NCBI RefSeq assembly: GCF_000818195.1
Contig: NZ_JTHL01000001.1
Location: forward strand, 9,098,322-9,162,321
Source of the DNA: Streptomyces sp. 150FB
Lineage (GTDB): Bacteria; Actinomycetota; Actinomycetes; Streptomycetales; Streptomycetaceae
Direction of reading: 5' to 3'
Length of the DNA: 64,000 nt
The position numbers were made by a program, and so were the translations under genes. A model generated the notes under the pieces. That model was given only the letters and a program-made list of their open reading frames with translations. It was not told the origin of the DNA and did no database searches. Shown here one piece after another: positions 25,927 through 34,305 of this stretch (positions within the stretch are counted from its first letter, which is position 1; each line of letters begins with the position of its first letter).

Positions 25927-25967
25927 GGTCCCGCTCCCTTCCGTTCGACATCTGTTCGATGAAATTG

Positions 25968-26016
25968 ACTAACCTGTTGGTTAGTGTCGAGCCTAGGACT
26001 GGCTAACTGGTTAGTC
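25968..26016. promoter_or_regulatory. Two TetR operators between SDR and TetR genes
   Basis: Site 1 at 25968-25985 has the arms ACTAACC and GGTTAGT around TGTT. Site 2 at 26001-26016 is the related CTAACTGGTTAG (core 26003-26014). They share the CTAAC/GTTAG half-site and lie between the divergent genes, 42 nt and more from each start. The -35-like TTGACT at 25965 overlaps site 1. Confidence 0.8.
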
Positions 26017-26067
26017 AAACGCTACGGTGGGGCGGGACTGAAGGGGCCGGACGGAAGGGGTGAGGGC

Positions 26068-26652
26068 ATGGCGACGGGCAACGCCGAGGCGACCAAGGCG
26101 CGGATCCTGGAGGTGGCCCTGTCGGAGTTCTCCGCCCACGGCATCGCCGGTGCGCGGGTCGACCGCATCGCCAAAGAGGCCGGCTGCAACAAGAACCTGC
26201 TCTACATCTACTTCCAGAACAAGGAGACGCTCTTCACCACCGTCCTGGAGCGGAACCTGCGCCGGGTGTACGACGAACTGCCCTTCACGCCCCACGACAT
26301 CCCGGGCTACGCGGGGCGCGTCTTCGACTTCGCGATGGATCATCCGGACCTGATGCGGCTCATGGCGTGGTCCAACCTGGAACAGCGGGCGAGCAGGCTG
26401 CCCGCACGCGGCGCGGCGCAGGAGGCGATGGTCGAGGCCATGGCGGCGGCGCGGACCGACGGCGGCCCGGGGAGCGGGTTCGACCCGGCATTCGTACTGA
26501 CCGCCGTCATGACGCTGGCCACCGCGTGGTCGGCGGGGGGCTCCTTCGGCCCCGCCCTCACCCCGCACCTGGCGGACGACCCCGGGGCGCTGCGCGCGTC
26601 GATCTCCCGCGCGGTCGCACTGATGGTGGGGGCCGGACCGGACGACGCCTGA
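26068..26652 (+). CDS. TetR-family regulator of the adjacent SDR gene
   Basis: The 194 aa repressor has an N-terminal helix-turn-helix in VDRIAKEAGCNKNLLYIYFQ near residue 31, followed by an all-helical ligand domain with a MDHPDLMRLMAWSNLEQRAS segment near residue 91. This C-terminal type is common in actinobacterial TetR proteins beside SDR genes. The ATG at 26068 has a GGGGTGAGGG site. An in-frame ATG at 25984 is rejected because it lies in an operator and the added residues are not family-like. It is divergent from the SDR gene. Confidence 0.92.
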   Translation: MATGNAEATKARILEVALSEFSAHGIAGARVDRIAKEAGCNKNLLYIYFQNKETLFTTVLERNLRRVYDELPFTPHDIPGYAGRVFDFAMDHPDLMRLMAWSNLEQRASRLPARGAAQEAMVEAMAAARTDGGPGSGFDPAFVLTAVMTLATAWSAGGSFGPALTPHLADDPGALRASISRAVALMVGAGPDDA

Positions 26653-26659
26653 CGGGGCT

Positions 26660-27823
26660 TTACGCGTCGGCGACCGAGTCGAAAGCGACCTCGCCGCGCG
26701 CGATGCCGCGCGCGTCCGCGTCGACCGACCTGCGCAGCGCCTCGTGCAGCTTCGCCGGGGTCAGTACGCCGAGGAAACGCGCCCCGTCGAGCACGGCCAC
26801 CCACCCCGCGTCCTGCTGGAGCATCTCGCTGAACGCCTGCTTCAGCGGCGAGCCGACCGGGACCCAGGCCTCCATGCGCCGGGCCAGGTCACCCACGACG
26901 GCCCGTTCCCCCGCGCTCGCCAGCGCCTCCGCCGACACCCAGCCGTGCAGCTCACCGCCGGCGCCCAGCACCACCGCCCAGCGGGCGCCCTCGGCGCGCA
27001 GCCGAACCGCCGCGTCCCCGGCCGGCTCAGCCAGCCTGGCGACCGGCGGCTCCTCCAGATCGGCGGCCTCGACAGCGGTGACCGACAGGCGCTTCAGCCC
27101 CCGGTCGGCGCCGACGAACCGGGCGACGTACGGCGTCGCCGGCGCGCCGAGAACGGCCGCCGGGGTGTCGTACTGCTCGATCCGGCCGTTCCCGTACACG
27201 GCGATACGGTCGCCCATCCGTACCGCCTCCTCGATGTCGTGCGTCACGAACAGCACGGTCTTGCGCACGGTCGCCTGCAAGGAGAGGAACTCGTTCTGCA
27301 GCCGCTCGCGCACCACCGGGTCGACGGCGGCGAACGGCTCGTCCATCAGCAGCAGCGGCGGATCAGCGGCGAGCGCGCGGGCCACTCCCACCCGCTGGCG
27401 CTGCCCGCCCGAGAGTTGGGCCGGGTAGCGCGGACCGTACGTCGCGGGGTCGAGGCCCACCAGATCGAGCAACTCGGCCGCCCGCTCCCGGGCTTTCGCC
27501 CGCTTCCAGCCCAACAGGGTGGGCACGGTAGCCGTGTTGTCGAGAACCGTACGGTGCGGGAAGAGCCCGACCTGCTGGATGACGTAGCCGATCCGGCGCC
27601 GCAGGCGGACCGGGTCGAGGTCTCCGATGTCCTCGCCGTCGACGAAGATGTGCCCGGAGGTCGGTTCGATCAGCCGGTTCACCATCATCATGGTGGTCGT
27701 CTTGCCGCAGCCGGACGGCCCGACCAGAGTGACCAGCTCACCTTCGCGCACCTCGAAGGACAGGCCGTCCACGGCGGCGGTGCCGTCCGGATAGACCTTG
27801 CTGACCTGCTCGAACCGGATCAT
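26660..27823 (-). CDS. ABC ATPase, betaine/choline (OpuCA/ProV) type with CBS region
   Basis: Predicted energising subunit of a quaternary-amine importer. The 387 aa protein has Walker A GPSGCGKTTTMMMVN near residue 35, the Q-loop VIQQVGLFPH, signature LSGGQRQRVGVARAL near residue 134, Walker B LLLMDEPFAAVDP near residue 155 and the H-loop VTHDIEEA. The OpuCA-type phrase RRIGYVIQQVGLFPHRTV is diagnostic of the family. The C-terminal 140 residues form a CBS-like pair, which in this family senses ionic strength or nucleotides. No permease or receptor lies beside it; the orphan permease/receptor unit at 14536-16849 is the likely partner. It stands alone on the minus strand, convergent with the TetR gene. 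Confidence 0.92.
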   Translation of the reverse strand: MIRFEQVSKVYPDGTAAVDGLSFEVREGELVTLVGPSGCGKTTTMMMVNRLIEPTSGHIFVDGEDIGDLDPVRLRRRIGYVIQQVGLFPHRTVLDNTATVPTLLGWKRAKARERAAELLDLVGLDPATYGPRYPAQLSGGQRQRVGVARALAADPPLLLMDEPFAAVDPVVRERLQNEFLSLQATVRKTVLFVTHDIEEAVRMGDRIAVYGNGRIEQYDTPAAVLGAPATPYVARFVGADRGLKRLSVTAVEAADLEEPPVARLAEPAGDAAVRLRAEGARWAVVLGAGGELHGWVSAEALASAGERAVVGDLARRMEAWVPVGSPLKQAFSEMLQQDAGWVAVLDGARFLGVLTPAKLHEALRRSVDADARGIARGEVAFDSVADA

Positions 27824-27896
27824 GGCCTCACGCTAGGAGCGCCAGGCACCCCCCGCACACGGGCCGGGGCCGAACGGACACCGCGGTCGCGCGCGG

Positions 27897-29312
27897 TCAG
27901 CCGCGCCGCGGGCGCGCCACCGCCGCTCCGGCCGACGCGCAGACCACGGCCGGCAGGACCAGCGCGTACGACATCTGCCGGGCGTCGATCGCCGAACCGA
28001 CCGTGGCGAACGCTCCCATCGCGGCGACACCGACCGTCGCCCCGATCTGCCGCCCGGCGTTGAGCAGGCCGCCCGCCGCGCCCGCCGTACCGGCCGGCGC
28101 CGCCCCCACGACCATGCCGACGAGTGCGGGCAGCGCGAACGAGACCCCGAAGCCGGTGCACACCAGACCGGCCGCCAGCCCCGCGTACCCCCAGCCGATG
28201 TCCACCGCGAAGGCGAACTCCAGGCTGCCGACCGTGAGCAGGGCCAGTCCTGCGAGTACCGGCCCGCGCGGCCCGGTGGCGGCGACGATCCGCCCGGTGA
28301 GCAGCGGGTTGAACGCGAAGGGAAGCGTCATCGGCAGGAAGCTCAGACCGGTCTCCAGCGGCGACAGGCGCAGGGTCCCCTGGAAGAGCAGCGGCAGGAT
28401 GAACAGCACCCCGGTCATGGTGAAGTTGACGGCGGCTCCGGCGAACAGCGCGGCGACCGTGCCACGGGTGCGCAGCAGCGCCGGCAGCAGCACCGGGTCG
28501 GCGCTCCGCCGCTCCAGTACGGTGAAGACGCCGCCGGCGAGGACCGTACCGGCGGCCGACCAGGAAGCGTGGGCGGCGGCGCCGGACCCGAGCGCGATGA
28601 GCGCGTCCGTACCGAGCCCGAGTGTCGCGACGGCCGCGAGCTGCGGGGCGATGTCGATGGACCGCTCGCCGCGCGGACAGCGCACGGCGCGGCTGCCGGT
28701 GAGCAGCAGCACGACGGCCGCGAGCGGCACATTGATGAGGAAGATCGCCCGCCAGTTGAAGGCGTCGATCAGCAGCCCCCCGGCGACCGGTCCCGCCGCC
28801 AGGGCGGCGCCGCTGACGGCGGCCCATACGGAGACGGCCTTCGCGCGCTCGGCCCGCACCGGGTACAGCGTGCTGATCATGGCCATGGACGCCGGTACGC
28901 ACGCGGCGGCGGCGACACCCAGCAGCGCGCGCAGCGCCACCAGCGTCGACAGGTTCGGCGCCCAGGCGCTCAGCAGCGAACCGACGCCGAACAGGGCGAT
29001 GCCGAAGCGGAACGCCCGGTGGGCGCCGACCCGGTCGGCGACCGCGCCCGCCGACAGCAGCAGCGCGCCGAACACCACGGTGTAGCCGGTCACCGCCCAC
29101 TGGAGGCCGGCCACCGAACTGCCCAGCGCACGCGCCAGATCGGGTTCGGCGACGGACAGGACCGTGGTGTCCAGCAACACGATGAAGTAGCCGAGCGAGA
29201 TGCCGAACAGCGTGAGGCCACGGGCCCGGCGGGCCTTGGTGGGTCCGGCGGCCGGGGACGGCGTGGACGACGGGGAAGATGCGGACGACGGGGACGATGC
29301 GACGGAAGTCAT
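27897..29312 (-). CDS. MFS transporter, DHA2 family
   Basis: Predicted drug:proton antiporter in the cytoplasmic membrane. The 471 aa protein has a low-complexity Ser/Pro tail of about 25 residues. About 12-14 hydrophobic segments follow, with TLFGISLGYFIVLLDTTVLS near residue 34, motif A at GAVADRVGAHRAFRF near residue 88, and motif C around VSGAALAAGPVAGGLLIDA near residue 145. It is divergent from a LysR gene with a perfect palindrome between them, so LysR probably controls it. The exported compound is unknown. Confidence 0.92.
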   Translation of the reverse strand: MTSVASSPSSASSPSSTPSPAAGPTKARRARGLTLFGISLGYFIVLLDTTVLSVAEPDLARALGSSVAGLQWAVTGYTVVFGALLLSAGAVADRVGAHRAFRFGIALFGVGSLLSAWAPNLSTLVALRALLGVAAAACVPASMAMISTLYPVRAERAKAVSVWAAVSGAALAAGPVAGGLLIDAFNWRAIFLINVPLAAVVLLLTGSRAVRCPRGERSIDIAPQLAAVATLGLGTDALIALGSGAAAHASWSAAGTVLAGGVFTVLERRSADPVLLPALLRTRGTVAALFAGAAVNFTMTGVLFILPLLFQGTLRLSPLETGLSFLPMTLPFAFNPLLTGRIVAATGPRGPVLAGLALLTVGSLEFAFAVDIGWGYAGLAAGLVCTGFGVSFALPALVGMVVGAAPAGTAGAAGGLLNAGRQIGATVGVAAMGAFATVGSAIDARQMSYALVLPAVVCASAGAAVARPRRG

Positions 29313-29391
29313 CAGAGTTCTCAGGTTCTCCGGGAAGGGAATCGGGACGTTCCACTCTGGGCGGCCGCCCCCGCCGCCTCAGCCGCACGCG

Positions 29392-29412
29392 GCGTTCGGA
29401 ATAACCGAACGC
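29392..29412. promoter_or_regulatory. LysR-type operator between MFS and LysR genes
   Basis: GCGTTCGG and CCGAACGC form a perfect 8-bp inverted repeat around AATAA and fit the LysR T-N11-A form. It lies 20 nt before the LysR ATG and 80 nt before the MFS start, as for an autoregulated divergent pair. Confidence 0.8.
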
Positions 29413-29432
29413 ACGGCGGGAGTTGGCCCGGC

Positions 29433-30434
29433 ATGGAGCTACGTCACTTGCGTACGTTCGAGGCGGTCGTCGGGGAGGGCACCGTGACGGCGGCGGCCGA
29501 CGCCCTCGGCTGCGCGCCGTCCTCGGTCTCGGAGCAGATCCGCGTCCTGGAGGATTCGCTGGGGATCGCGCTGTTCGACCGGGGTCCCCGGGGAATGAGC
29601 CTGACCCCGGCGGGCACGCGGATGCGTGCCTGGGCCCGGCGCCTCCTCGACCAGGCCGAACAGGCCCGCAGGGAGGTCACGGGCGCCCCCGCCGTGCTGC
29701 GGCTCGGCGCCCTGGAGACCATCGCTGTCACCCATGTCCCCTCGGTCCTCGCCCGCCTTGTCGCGCGCCGCCCCGGGCTCCAGGTCGAGGTGCGTTCGGA
29801 CGCCGCCCGCGACCAGCTCCTCGCCGCCGTCGCCGCCGGGGACCTCGAAGCGGCGCTGCTCCTGGACGCCGGCGAAGGCCTGGGCACGCTCGGCTTCACA
29901 CCGCCGCCCGCGCCGCTCGACTTCGTCGACCTCGAACCCGTACGGCTCGCGCTGGTCGGTGCCCCCGGTCATCCGCTCGCCGGGCGGCCGGCCCTCGTAC
30001 CGGACGACCTGCACGGGGAGCGGCTGCTGGTCAACGGACCCGCCTGCTCGTTCCGGCTGGCCGGCGAGCGTCTCCTCGGGCCCGCCGTCCCCCGGGTCGC
30101 CGCCGGAGGCGTCGCCGTCATGCGGGCCTGGGCGGAACAGGGCCTCGGCATCGCCCTGCTCCCCGACTTCGCCGTCACCGCCCAGCTCGCCGCCGGCACC
30201 CTCGTCAGGCTCGGGCTTGACGCCCCCGACCTGGCCCTGCGGCTGGTCTGGCGCTCCGACCGCGAGTCGGTTCCCGGCCTGCGCGAGGTGCTCTACGCGG
30301 CGGCGGCCCCGGCCGCCCCGCCGGCCCCCGCTTCCTCGCCGAGCGGACCGGGCGCCGCGGGTGTTCACTGGAAGGCGGGGGACGTGGGTGCCGCTGTCCG
30401 CGAGGCGCCGCCCATGTACACACCGTCTCCGTGA
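29433..30434 (+). CDS. LysR-family transcriptional regulator
   Basis: The 333 aa protein has an N-terminal winged helix MELRHLRTFEAVVGEGTVTA with a recognition helix in ALGCAPSSVSEQIRVLEDSL near residue 26, then the two-lobed effector domain (LRLGALETIAVTHVPSVLA near residue 90). About 45 residues at the C-terminus are Pro/Ala-rich and not family-conserved. The ATG at 29433 places the HTH at the first residue, as usual. It is divergent from the MFS exporter and probably controls it with an unknown co-inducer. Confidence 0.93.
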   Translation: MELRHLRTFEAVVGEGTVTAAADALGCAPSSVSEQIRVLEDSLGIALFDRGPRGMSLTPAGTRMRAWARRLLDQAEQARREVTGAPAVLRLGALETIAVTHVPSVLARLVARRPGLQVEVRSDAARDQLLAAVAAGDLEAALLLDAGEGLGTLGFTPPPAPLDFVDLEPVRLALVGAPGHPLAGRPALVPDDLHGERLLVNGPACSFRLAGERLLGPAVPRVAAGGVAVMRAWAEQGLGIALLPDFAVTAQLAAGTLVRLGLDAPDLALRLVWRSDRESVPGLREVLYAAAAPAAPPAPASSPSGPGAAGVHWKAGDVGAAVREAPPMYTPSP

Positions 30435-30497
30435 GCCGGGCAGGACCGTCAGAGCCCCGGTCGAGCGCGCGGGACTCCGATGCTGGAAGTGGTAGAC

Positions 30498-30761
30498 ATG
30501 CTGTTGCCTGACCGACATCTGGTCGCTGACCTGCTGAGCCGTTACCGGGCATGGGAACGGCTGGTTCTCGCCGATCCGCTCGACACGACCACACGCAGTC
30601 GGTTCGAGGATGTCGCGTACACGCTGTGCGTACTGATGGGCCAGCGCACCGCACGCGAGGCGATCGTCAAGGCCGAGGCGTACCTGCGCCGGATCAAACC
30701 GGTTCCGATCTTCCCGGAGGGGACGGAACGGGTGGGTCCCGGCGTGGGCGATCGGCCCTGA
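30498..30761 (+). CDS. DUF5133 family small protein
   Basis: The 87 aa Streptomyces protein of unknown function begins MLLPDRHLVADLLSRYRAWE. Its core, FEDVAYTLCVLMGQRTAREA near residue 35, matches what I recall of DUF5133 proteins, which are typically one small helical domain. The ATG at 30498 is preferred because family members start with this Met-Leu-x-Pro pattern; an in-frame ATG at 30480 would add six residues. No partner gene suggests a function. Confidence 0.75.
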   Translation: MLLPDRHLVADLLSRYRAWERLVLADPLDTTTRSRFEDVAYTLCVLMGQRTAREAIVKAEAYLRRIKPVPIFPEGTERVGPGVGDRP

Positions 30762-30811
30762 GCGGACCTGCTCCGCACGTAAGGCCCGGTTCCGGCTGTT
30801 CCCAGCGATAC

Positions 30812-30823
30812 AAGCGACCGCTT
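30812..30823. promoter_or_regulatory. Palindrome in the promoter region of the acyl-CoA dehydrogenase operon
   Basis: AAGCGACCGCTT is an inverted repeat with 5-bp arms and a 2-nt centre, inside a TAC/AGTATG-flanked patch 47 nt before the quinone oxidoreductase start. The pattern resembles TetR-type sites upstream of actinobacterial lipid-degradation genes. No such regulator is adjacent. Confidence 0.45.
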
Positions 30824-30869
30824 AGTATGCGCGGGAGGACGGTACTGCCCATCGTGTGTGGAGGCCCGA

Positions 30870-31835
30870 ATGCTGGCATGGCGAGTGCACCGGAACGGCG
30901 AGCCGGGCGAGGTGATGCGGCTCGAAGAGGTGGACCGGCCGGTGCCCGGCGACGGGCAGGTCAAGGTGCTCGTACGCGCGGCGAACATCAACTTCCCCGA
31001 CGCCCTGCTCTGCCGGGGCCAGTACCAGATCCGGCCTCCGCTGCCCTTCACCCCGGGCGTGGAGATCTGCGGCGAGACGGCGGACGGCCGGCGGGTCATC
31101 ACCACCGTCGCGCTGCCGCACGGCGGTCTGGCGGAGTACGCGCTCGCTGACGCTGCGGGACTGCTGCCGGCGCCCGAGGCGCTGGACGACGCCGGAGCCG
31201 CCGCACTGCACATCGGCTACCAAACGGGGTGGTTCGGCCTGCACCGCAGGGCGGGACTCCGGAGCGGCGAGACGCTGCTCGTGCACGCGGCGGCCGGCGG
31301 GGTCGGCAGCGCCGCCGTACAGCTCGGCAAGGCGGCGGGAGCCACCGTCATCGGCGTCGTCGGGGGAGCCGAGAAGGCCCGGACCGCCCGTGAACTGGGC
31401 TGCGACGTGGTCATCGACCGGCGCGCGGACGATGTGGTCGCCGCCGTGAAGGAAGCCACCGGCGGCAGGGGCGCCGACGTCGTCTACGACCCGGTGGGCG
31501 GCGACGCGTACACCCAGTCCACGAAGTGTGTCGCCTTCGAGGGCCGGATCGTGGTGGTCGGATTCGCCAGCGGCCAGATCCCCGCGCCCTCGCTCAACCA
31601 CGCGCTGGTGAAGAACTACTCGGTCCTCGGACTGCACTGGGGCCTGTACGCGGCGAAGGAGCCGGCCTCGATCGCCGACTGCCACGAGCGGCTCACCGAG
31701 CTGGCGGCGCGGGGCGCGATCGAGCCGCTCGTCAGCGAGCGGGTCGGGATGAAGGGCGCGGCCGACGCCGTACAGCGCGTCGCCGACGGTGCCACGACCG
31801 GACGTGTTGTCGTCGTACCGGGGAGCGACCAGTGA
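30870..31835 (+). CDS. NADPH:quinone oxidoreductase (zinc-free MDR family)
   Basis: Predicted NADPH-dependent reductase of quinones or enoyl/unsaturated ketones. The 321 aa protein has the medium-chain reductase fold without zinc ligands. It has the N-terminal GroES-like NINFPDALLCRGQYQIRPPL near residue 44, then the Rossmann loop LLVHAAAGGVGSAAVQLGKA near residue 139 (the AAxGGVGxxA form of quinone reductases). The ATG at 30870 has a GGAGG site 7 nt away. Its stop overlaps the next start (GTGA). It leads an operon with two acyl-CoA dehydrogenases, a group met in fatty-acyl, steroid or branched-chain catabolism. The physiological substrate is not evident. Confidence 0.9.
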   Translation: MLAWRVHRNGEPGEVMRLEEVDRPVPGDGQVKVLVRAANINFPDALLCRGQYQIRPPLPFTPGVEICGETADGRRVITTVALPHGGLAEYALADAAGLLPAPEALDDAGAAALHIGYQTGWFGLHRRAGLRSGETLLVHAAAGGVGSAAVQLGKAAGATVIGVVGGAEKARTARELGCDVVIDRRADDVVAAVKEATGGRGADVVYDPVGGDAYTQSTKCVAFEGRIVVVGFASGQIPAPSLNHALVKNYSVLGLHWGLYAAKEPASIADCHERLTELAARGAIEPLVSERVGMKGAADAVQRVADGATTGRVVVVPGSDQ

Positions 31836-33016
31836 AGACCGACGCCAGCGAACTGCGCGACCGTACCCGCGCGTTCCTCTCCGAACACCCGCCGGCCACC
31901 ACGGACCGCACCGCCTTTCTGCGCGCGCGCTTCGACGCGGGACTCGCCTGGGTGCACTACCCGGAAGGACTCGGCGGCCTCGGCGCGCCGCGCTCCCTCC
32001 AGGCCGTCGTCGACACCGAACTGGAGGAGGCGGGCGCGCCCGACAACGACCCGCGCCGGATCGGCATCGGCCTCGGCATGGCGGCGCCGACCGTCCTGCG
32101 GTACGGCACCGAGGAGCAGAAGGCGCGCTTCCTGCGCCCGCTGTGGACCGGCGACGAGGTGTGGTGCCAGCTCTTCAGCGAGCCCGGCGCCGGATCGGAC
32201 CTCGCGGCGCTCGGCACCCGCGCGGTGCCCGACGGCGACGACTGGATCGTCGACGGACAGAAGGTGTGGACGTCCAGCGCGCATGTCGCCCGCTGGGGGA
32301 TCCTCATCGCACGCACCGACCCCGACCTGCCCAAACACCGGGGCATCAGCTACTTCATCTGCGACATGACCGATCCCGGCGTGGAGGTGCGGCCGCTGCG
32401 CCAGATCACCGGCGAGGCCGAGTTCAACGAGGTCTTCCTCACCGGCGTCCGCATCCCCGACACCCACCGCCTCGGCGAGATCGGCGAGGGATGGCGGGTC
32501 GCGCAGACCACACTCATGAACGAGCGGGTGTCCATCGGCGGCGCCCGCGTCCCCCGCGAGGGCGGCATGATCGGGCCGGTCGCCCGGGTCTGGCGCGAGC
32601 GGCCCGAACTCCGCACCCACGACCTGCACCAGCGGCTGCTCACCCTCTGGGTGGAGGCCGAGGTGGCCAGGCTCGCCGGCGAGCGGCTGCGCCAGCAGTT
32701 GGTCGCGGGAGCGCCGGGCCCCGAAGGCAGCGGCATGAAACTCGCGTTCGCCAGGCTCAACCAGGAGATCAGCGGCCTTGAAGTCGAACTCCTCGGCGAG
32801 GACGGCCTGTTGTACTCCGACTGGACGCTGCGCCGCCCCGACCTGGTCGACTTCACCGGCCGGGACGCCGGCTACCGCTATCTCCGCTCGAAGGGCAACT
32901 CCATCGAGGGCGGTACGAGCGAGGTGCTGCTCAACATCATCGCCGAGCGCGTGCTAGGCCTGCCCCCGGAGCCGCGCACCGACAAGGACGTCGCCTGGAA
33001 GGACCTCGCACGATGA
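31832..33016 (+). CDS. Acyl-CoA dehydrogenase, first of a pair
   Basis: FAD-dependent enzyme expected to form an alpha,beta-double bond in an acyl-CoA. The 394 aa protein has the N-terminal helical domain, the beta-domain with WCQLFSEPGAGSDLAALGTR near residue 111 and WIVDGQKVWTSSAHVARWG near residue 139, and the C-terminal helical domain ending GNSIEGGTSEVLLNIIAERV. That end segment usually lies beside the FAD. The GTG at 31832 overlaps the previous stop and the end overlaps the next start, giving tight coupling. Paired acyl-CoA dehydrogenases often form heterotetramers with one FAD site per pair, as in steroid side-chain degradation. The acyl substrate is unknown. Confidence 0.93.
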   Translation: MKTDASELRDRTRAFLSEHPPATTDRTAFLRARFDAGLAWVHYPEGLGGLGAPRSLQAVVDTELEEAGAPDNDPRRIGIGLGMAAPTVLRYGTEEQKARFLRPLWTGDEVWCQLFSEPGAGSDLAALGTRAVPDGDDWIVDGQKVWTSSAHVARWGILIARTDPDLPKHRGISYFICDMTDPGVEVRPLRQITGEAEFNEVFLTGVRIPDTHRLGEIGEGWRVAQTTLMNERVSIGGARVPREGGMIGPVARVWRERPELRTHDLHQRLLTLWVEAEVARLAGERLRQQLVAGAPGPEGSGMKLAFARLNQEISGLEVELLGEDGLLYSDWTLRRPDLVDFTGRDAGYRYLRSKGNSIEGGTSEVLLNIIAERVLGLPPEPRTDKDVAWKDLAR

Positions 33017-34176
33017 GTACCACCCCGAGCACACCGGGCACCCCGGGCATCCCGTCGACGGTGCGTGACACCTCTCCCGACCTGCTGTACACCGACACCG
33101 AGGACGACCTGCGCGCCGCCGTACGCTCGCTGCTCACCGACCGCGACGACCTGCCGGCCGCGCTCGTACGGGCCGAGTCGGGCGATCCGTACGATCCGGA
33201 GCTGTGGACCTCGCTCGCCGCCGGGATCGGCGCTGCCGGGCTCCTGGTACCCGAGCGGCTCGGCGGACACGGCGCGAGCCACCGTGAAGTCGCGGTGGTC
33301 CTGGAGGAGTTGGGGCGGCGCGTGACGCCCGCGCCCTACCTCACCAGTTCGGTCGTGGCGACCGAGACACTTCTCGCCTGCGACACCCGGAGCACGGATG
33401 TGGCCGGGCTGCTCACCGCGCTGGCCGGCGGCCACCGGGTCGCCGTACTGGCCCTTCCGCTGACAACGGCCCCCGACGCGCCGCTGCCCACCGGCGCCAC
33501 CACCGTCAGGGGGGTCGCCGACGCGGTGCGCGCCGACGTCCTGCTCGTACCGCGCGAGGACGGCCTGTACGCCGTGGAACTCCACACGGAGCAATCCGGT
33601 GTGACAGTCGAGCCGTTGACACCCCTCGATCTCACCCGCCCGCTGGCCGCCGTCACTGTCGAGCCGGCCGCCGGGGTCCTGATCGCGGACGCCGACACCG
33701 CACGCGAGGCCGTACGGCGCGGGCTGCTCGCCGGCGCCGGGCTGCTGGCGTCCGAACAACTCGGTCTGGCCGAATGGTGTTTGGAGGAGACCGTCCGGCA
33801 CACCAAGGAACGGCACCAGTTCAACCGTCCCATCGGCTCGTTCCAGGCGCTCAAGCACCGGATGGCACAGCTCTGGCTGGAGGTCGTCTCCGCTCGCGCC
33901 GCCGCCCGCAACGCCGCCGACGCGCTGGCCACCGGGGGCCCCGAGACCCCGCTCGCGGTGGCCGTCGCACAGGCGTACTGCGGACGCGTGGCCGTGCACG
34001 CCGCGGAGGAGTGTGTCCAGTTGCACGGCGGGATCGGGATGACGTGGGAGCACCCCGCGCACCTCTACCTCAAGCGGGCCAAGAGCGACGCCGTGGCCTT
34101 CGGTTCGGCGGGCCGGCACAAGGAGACCATCGCCGGACTCGTCGACCTGACGGGGCCGCCCGGCCGAATGGAGTAA
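33013..34176 (+). CDS. Acyl-CoA dehydrogenase, second of a pair
   Basis: Partner of the preceding dehydrogenase. The 387 aa protein has a low-complexity Thr/Pro/Gly N-terminal tail of about 20 residues. The core follows with LGGHGASHREVAVVLEELGR near residue 85 and the C-terminal domain with RHQFNRPIGSFQALKHRMAQ near residue 271 and ECVQLHGGIGMTWEHPAHLY near residue 334. The central beta-domain is short and lacks the usual Glu-Pro-x-x-Gly-Ser-Asp motif, as in the degenerate subunits of alpha2-beta2 acyl-CoA dehydrogenases. Starts with an ATGA overlap. It probably works only with the first subunit. Confidence 0.9.
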   Translation: MSTTPSTPGTPGIPSTVRDTSPDLLYTDTEDDLRAAVRSLLTDRDDLPAALVRAESGDPYDPELWTSLAAGIGAAGLLVPERLGGHGASHREVAVVLEELGRRVTPAPYLTSSVVATETLLACDTRSTDVAGLLTALAGGHRVAVLALPLTTAPDAPLPTGATTVRGVADAVRADVLLVPREDGLYAVELHTEQSGVTVEPLTPLDLTRPLAAVTVEPAAGVLIADADTAREAVRRGLLAGAGLLASEQLGLAEWCLEETVRHTKERHQFNRPIGSFQALKHRMAQLWLEVVSARAAARNAADALATGGPETPLAVAVAQAYCGRVAVHAAEECVQLHGGIGMTWEHPAHLYLKRAKSDAVAFGSAGRHKETIAGLVDLTGPPGRME

Positions 34177-34245
34177 CGCGGAACAGACCTCCTTGGAGGG
34201 GCTCTTCGCCAACACTCCTCACCGTGCCCGCCCTCTCCTGTTACA

Positions 34246-34284
34246 TCGGAGTACGTCGTGTGACGCACACACGGCGTACTCCGA
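34246..34284. repeat. 39-bp inverted repeat between two transcription units
   Basis: The outer 10-bp arms TCGGAGTACG and CGTACTCCGA are perfect, with an inner GTGTG/CACAC pair. It lies 69 nt after the second acyl-CoA dehydrogenase stop and 21 nt before the start of the receptor-like gene. It may be a terminator for the first or an operator for the second. Confidence 0.7.
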
Positions 34285-34305
34285 CGAGCACCACGGGGGA
34301 AACAC

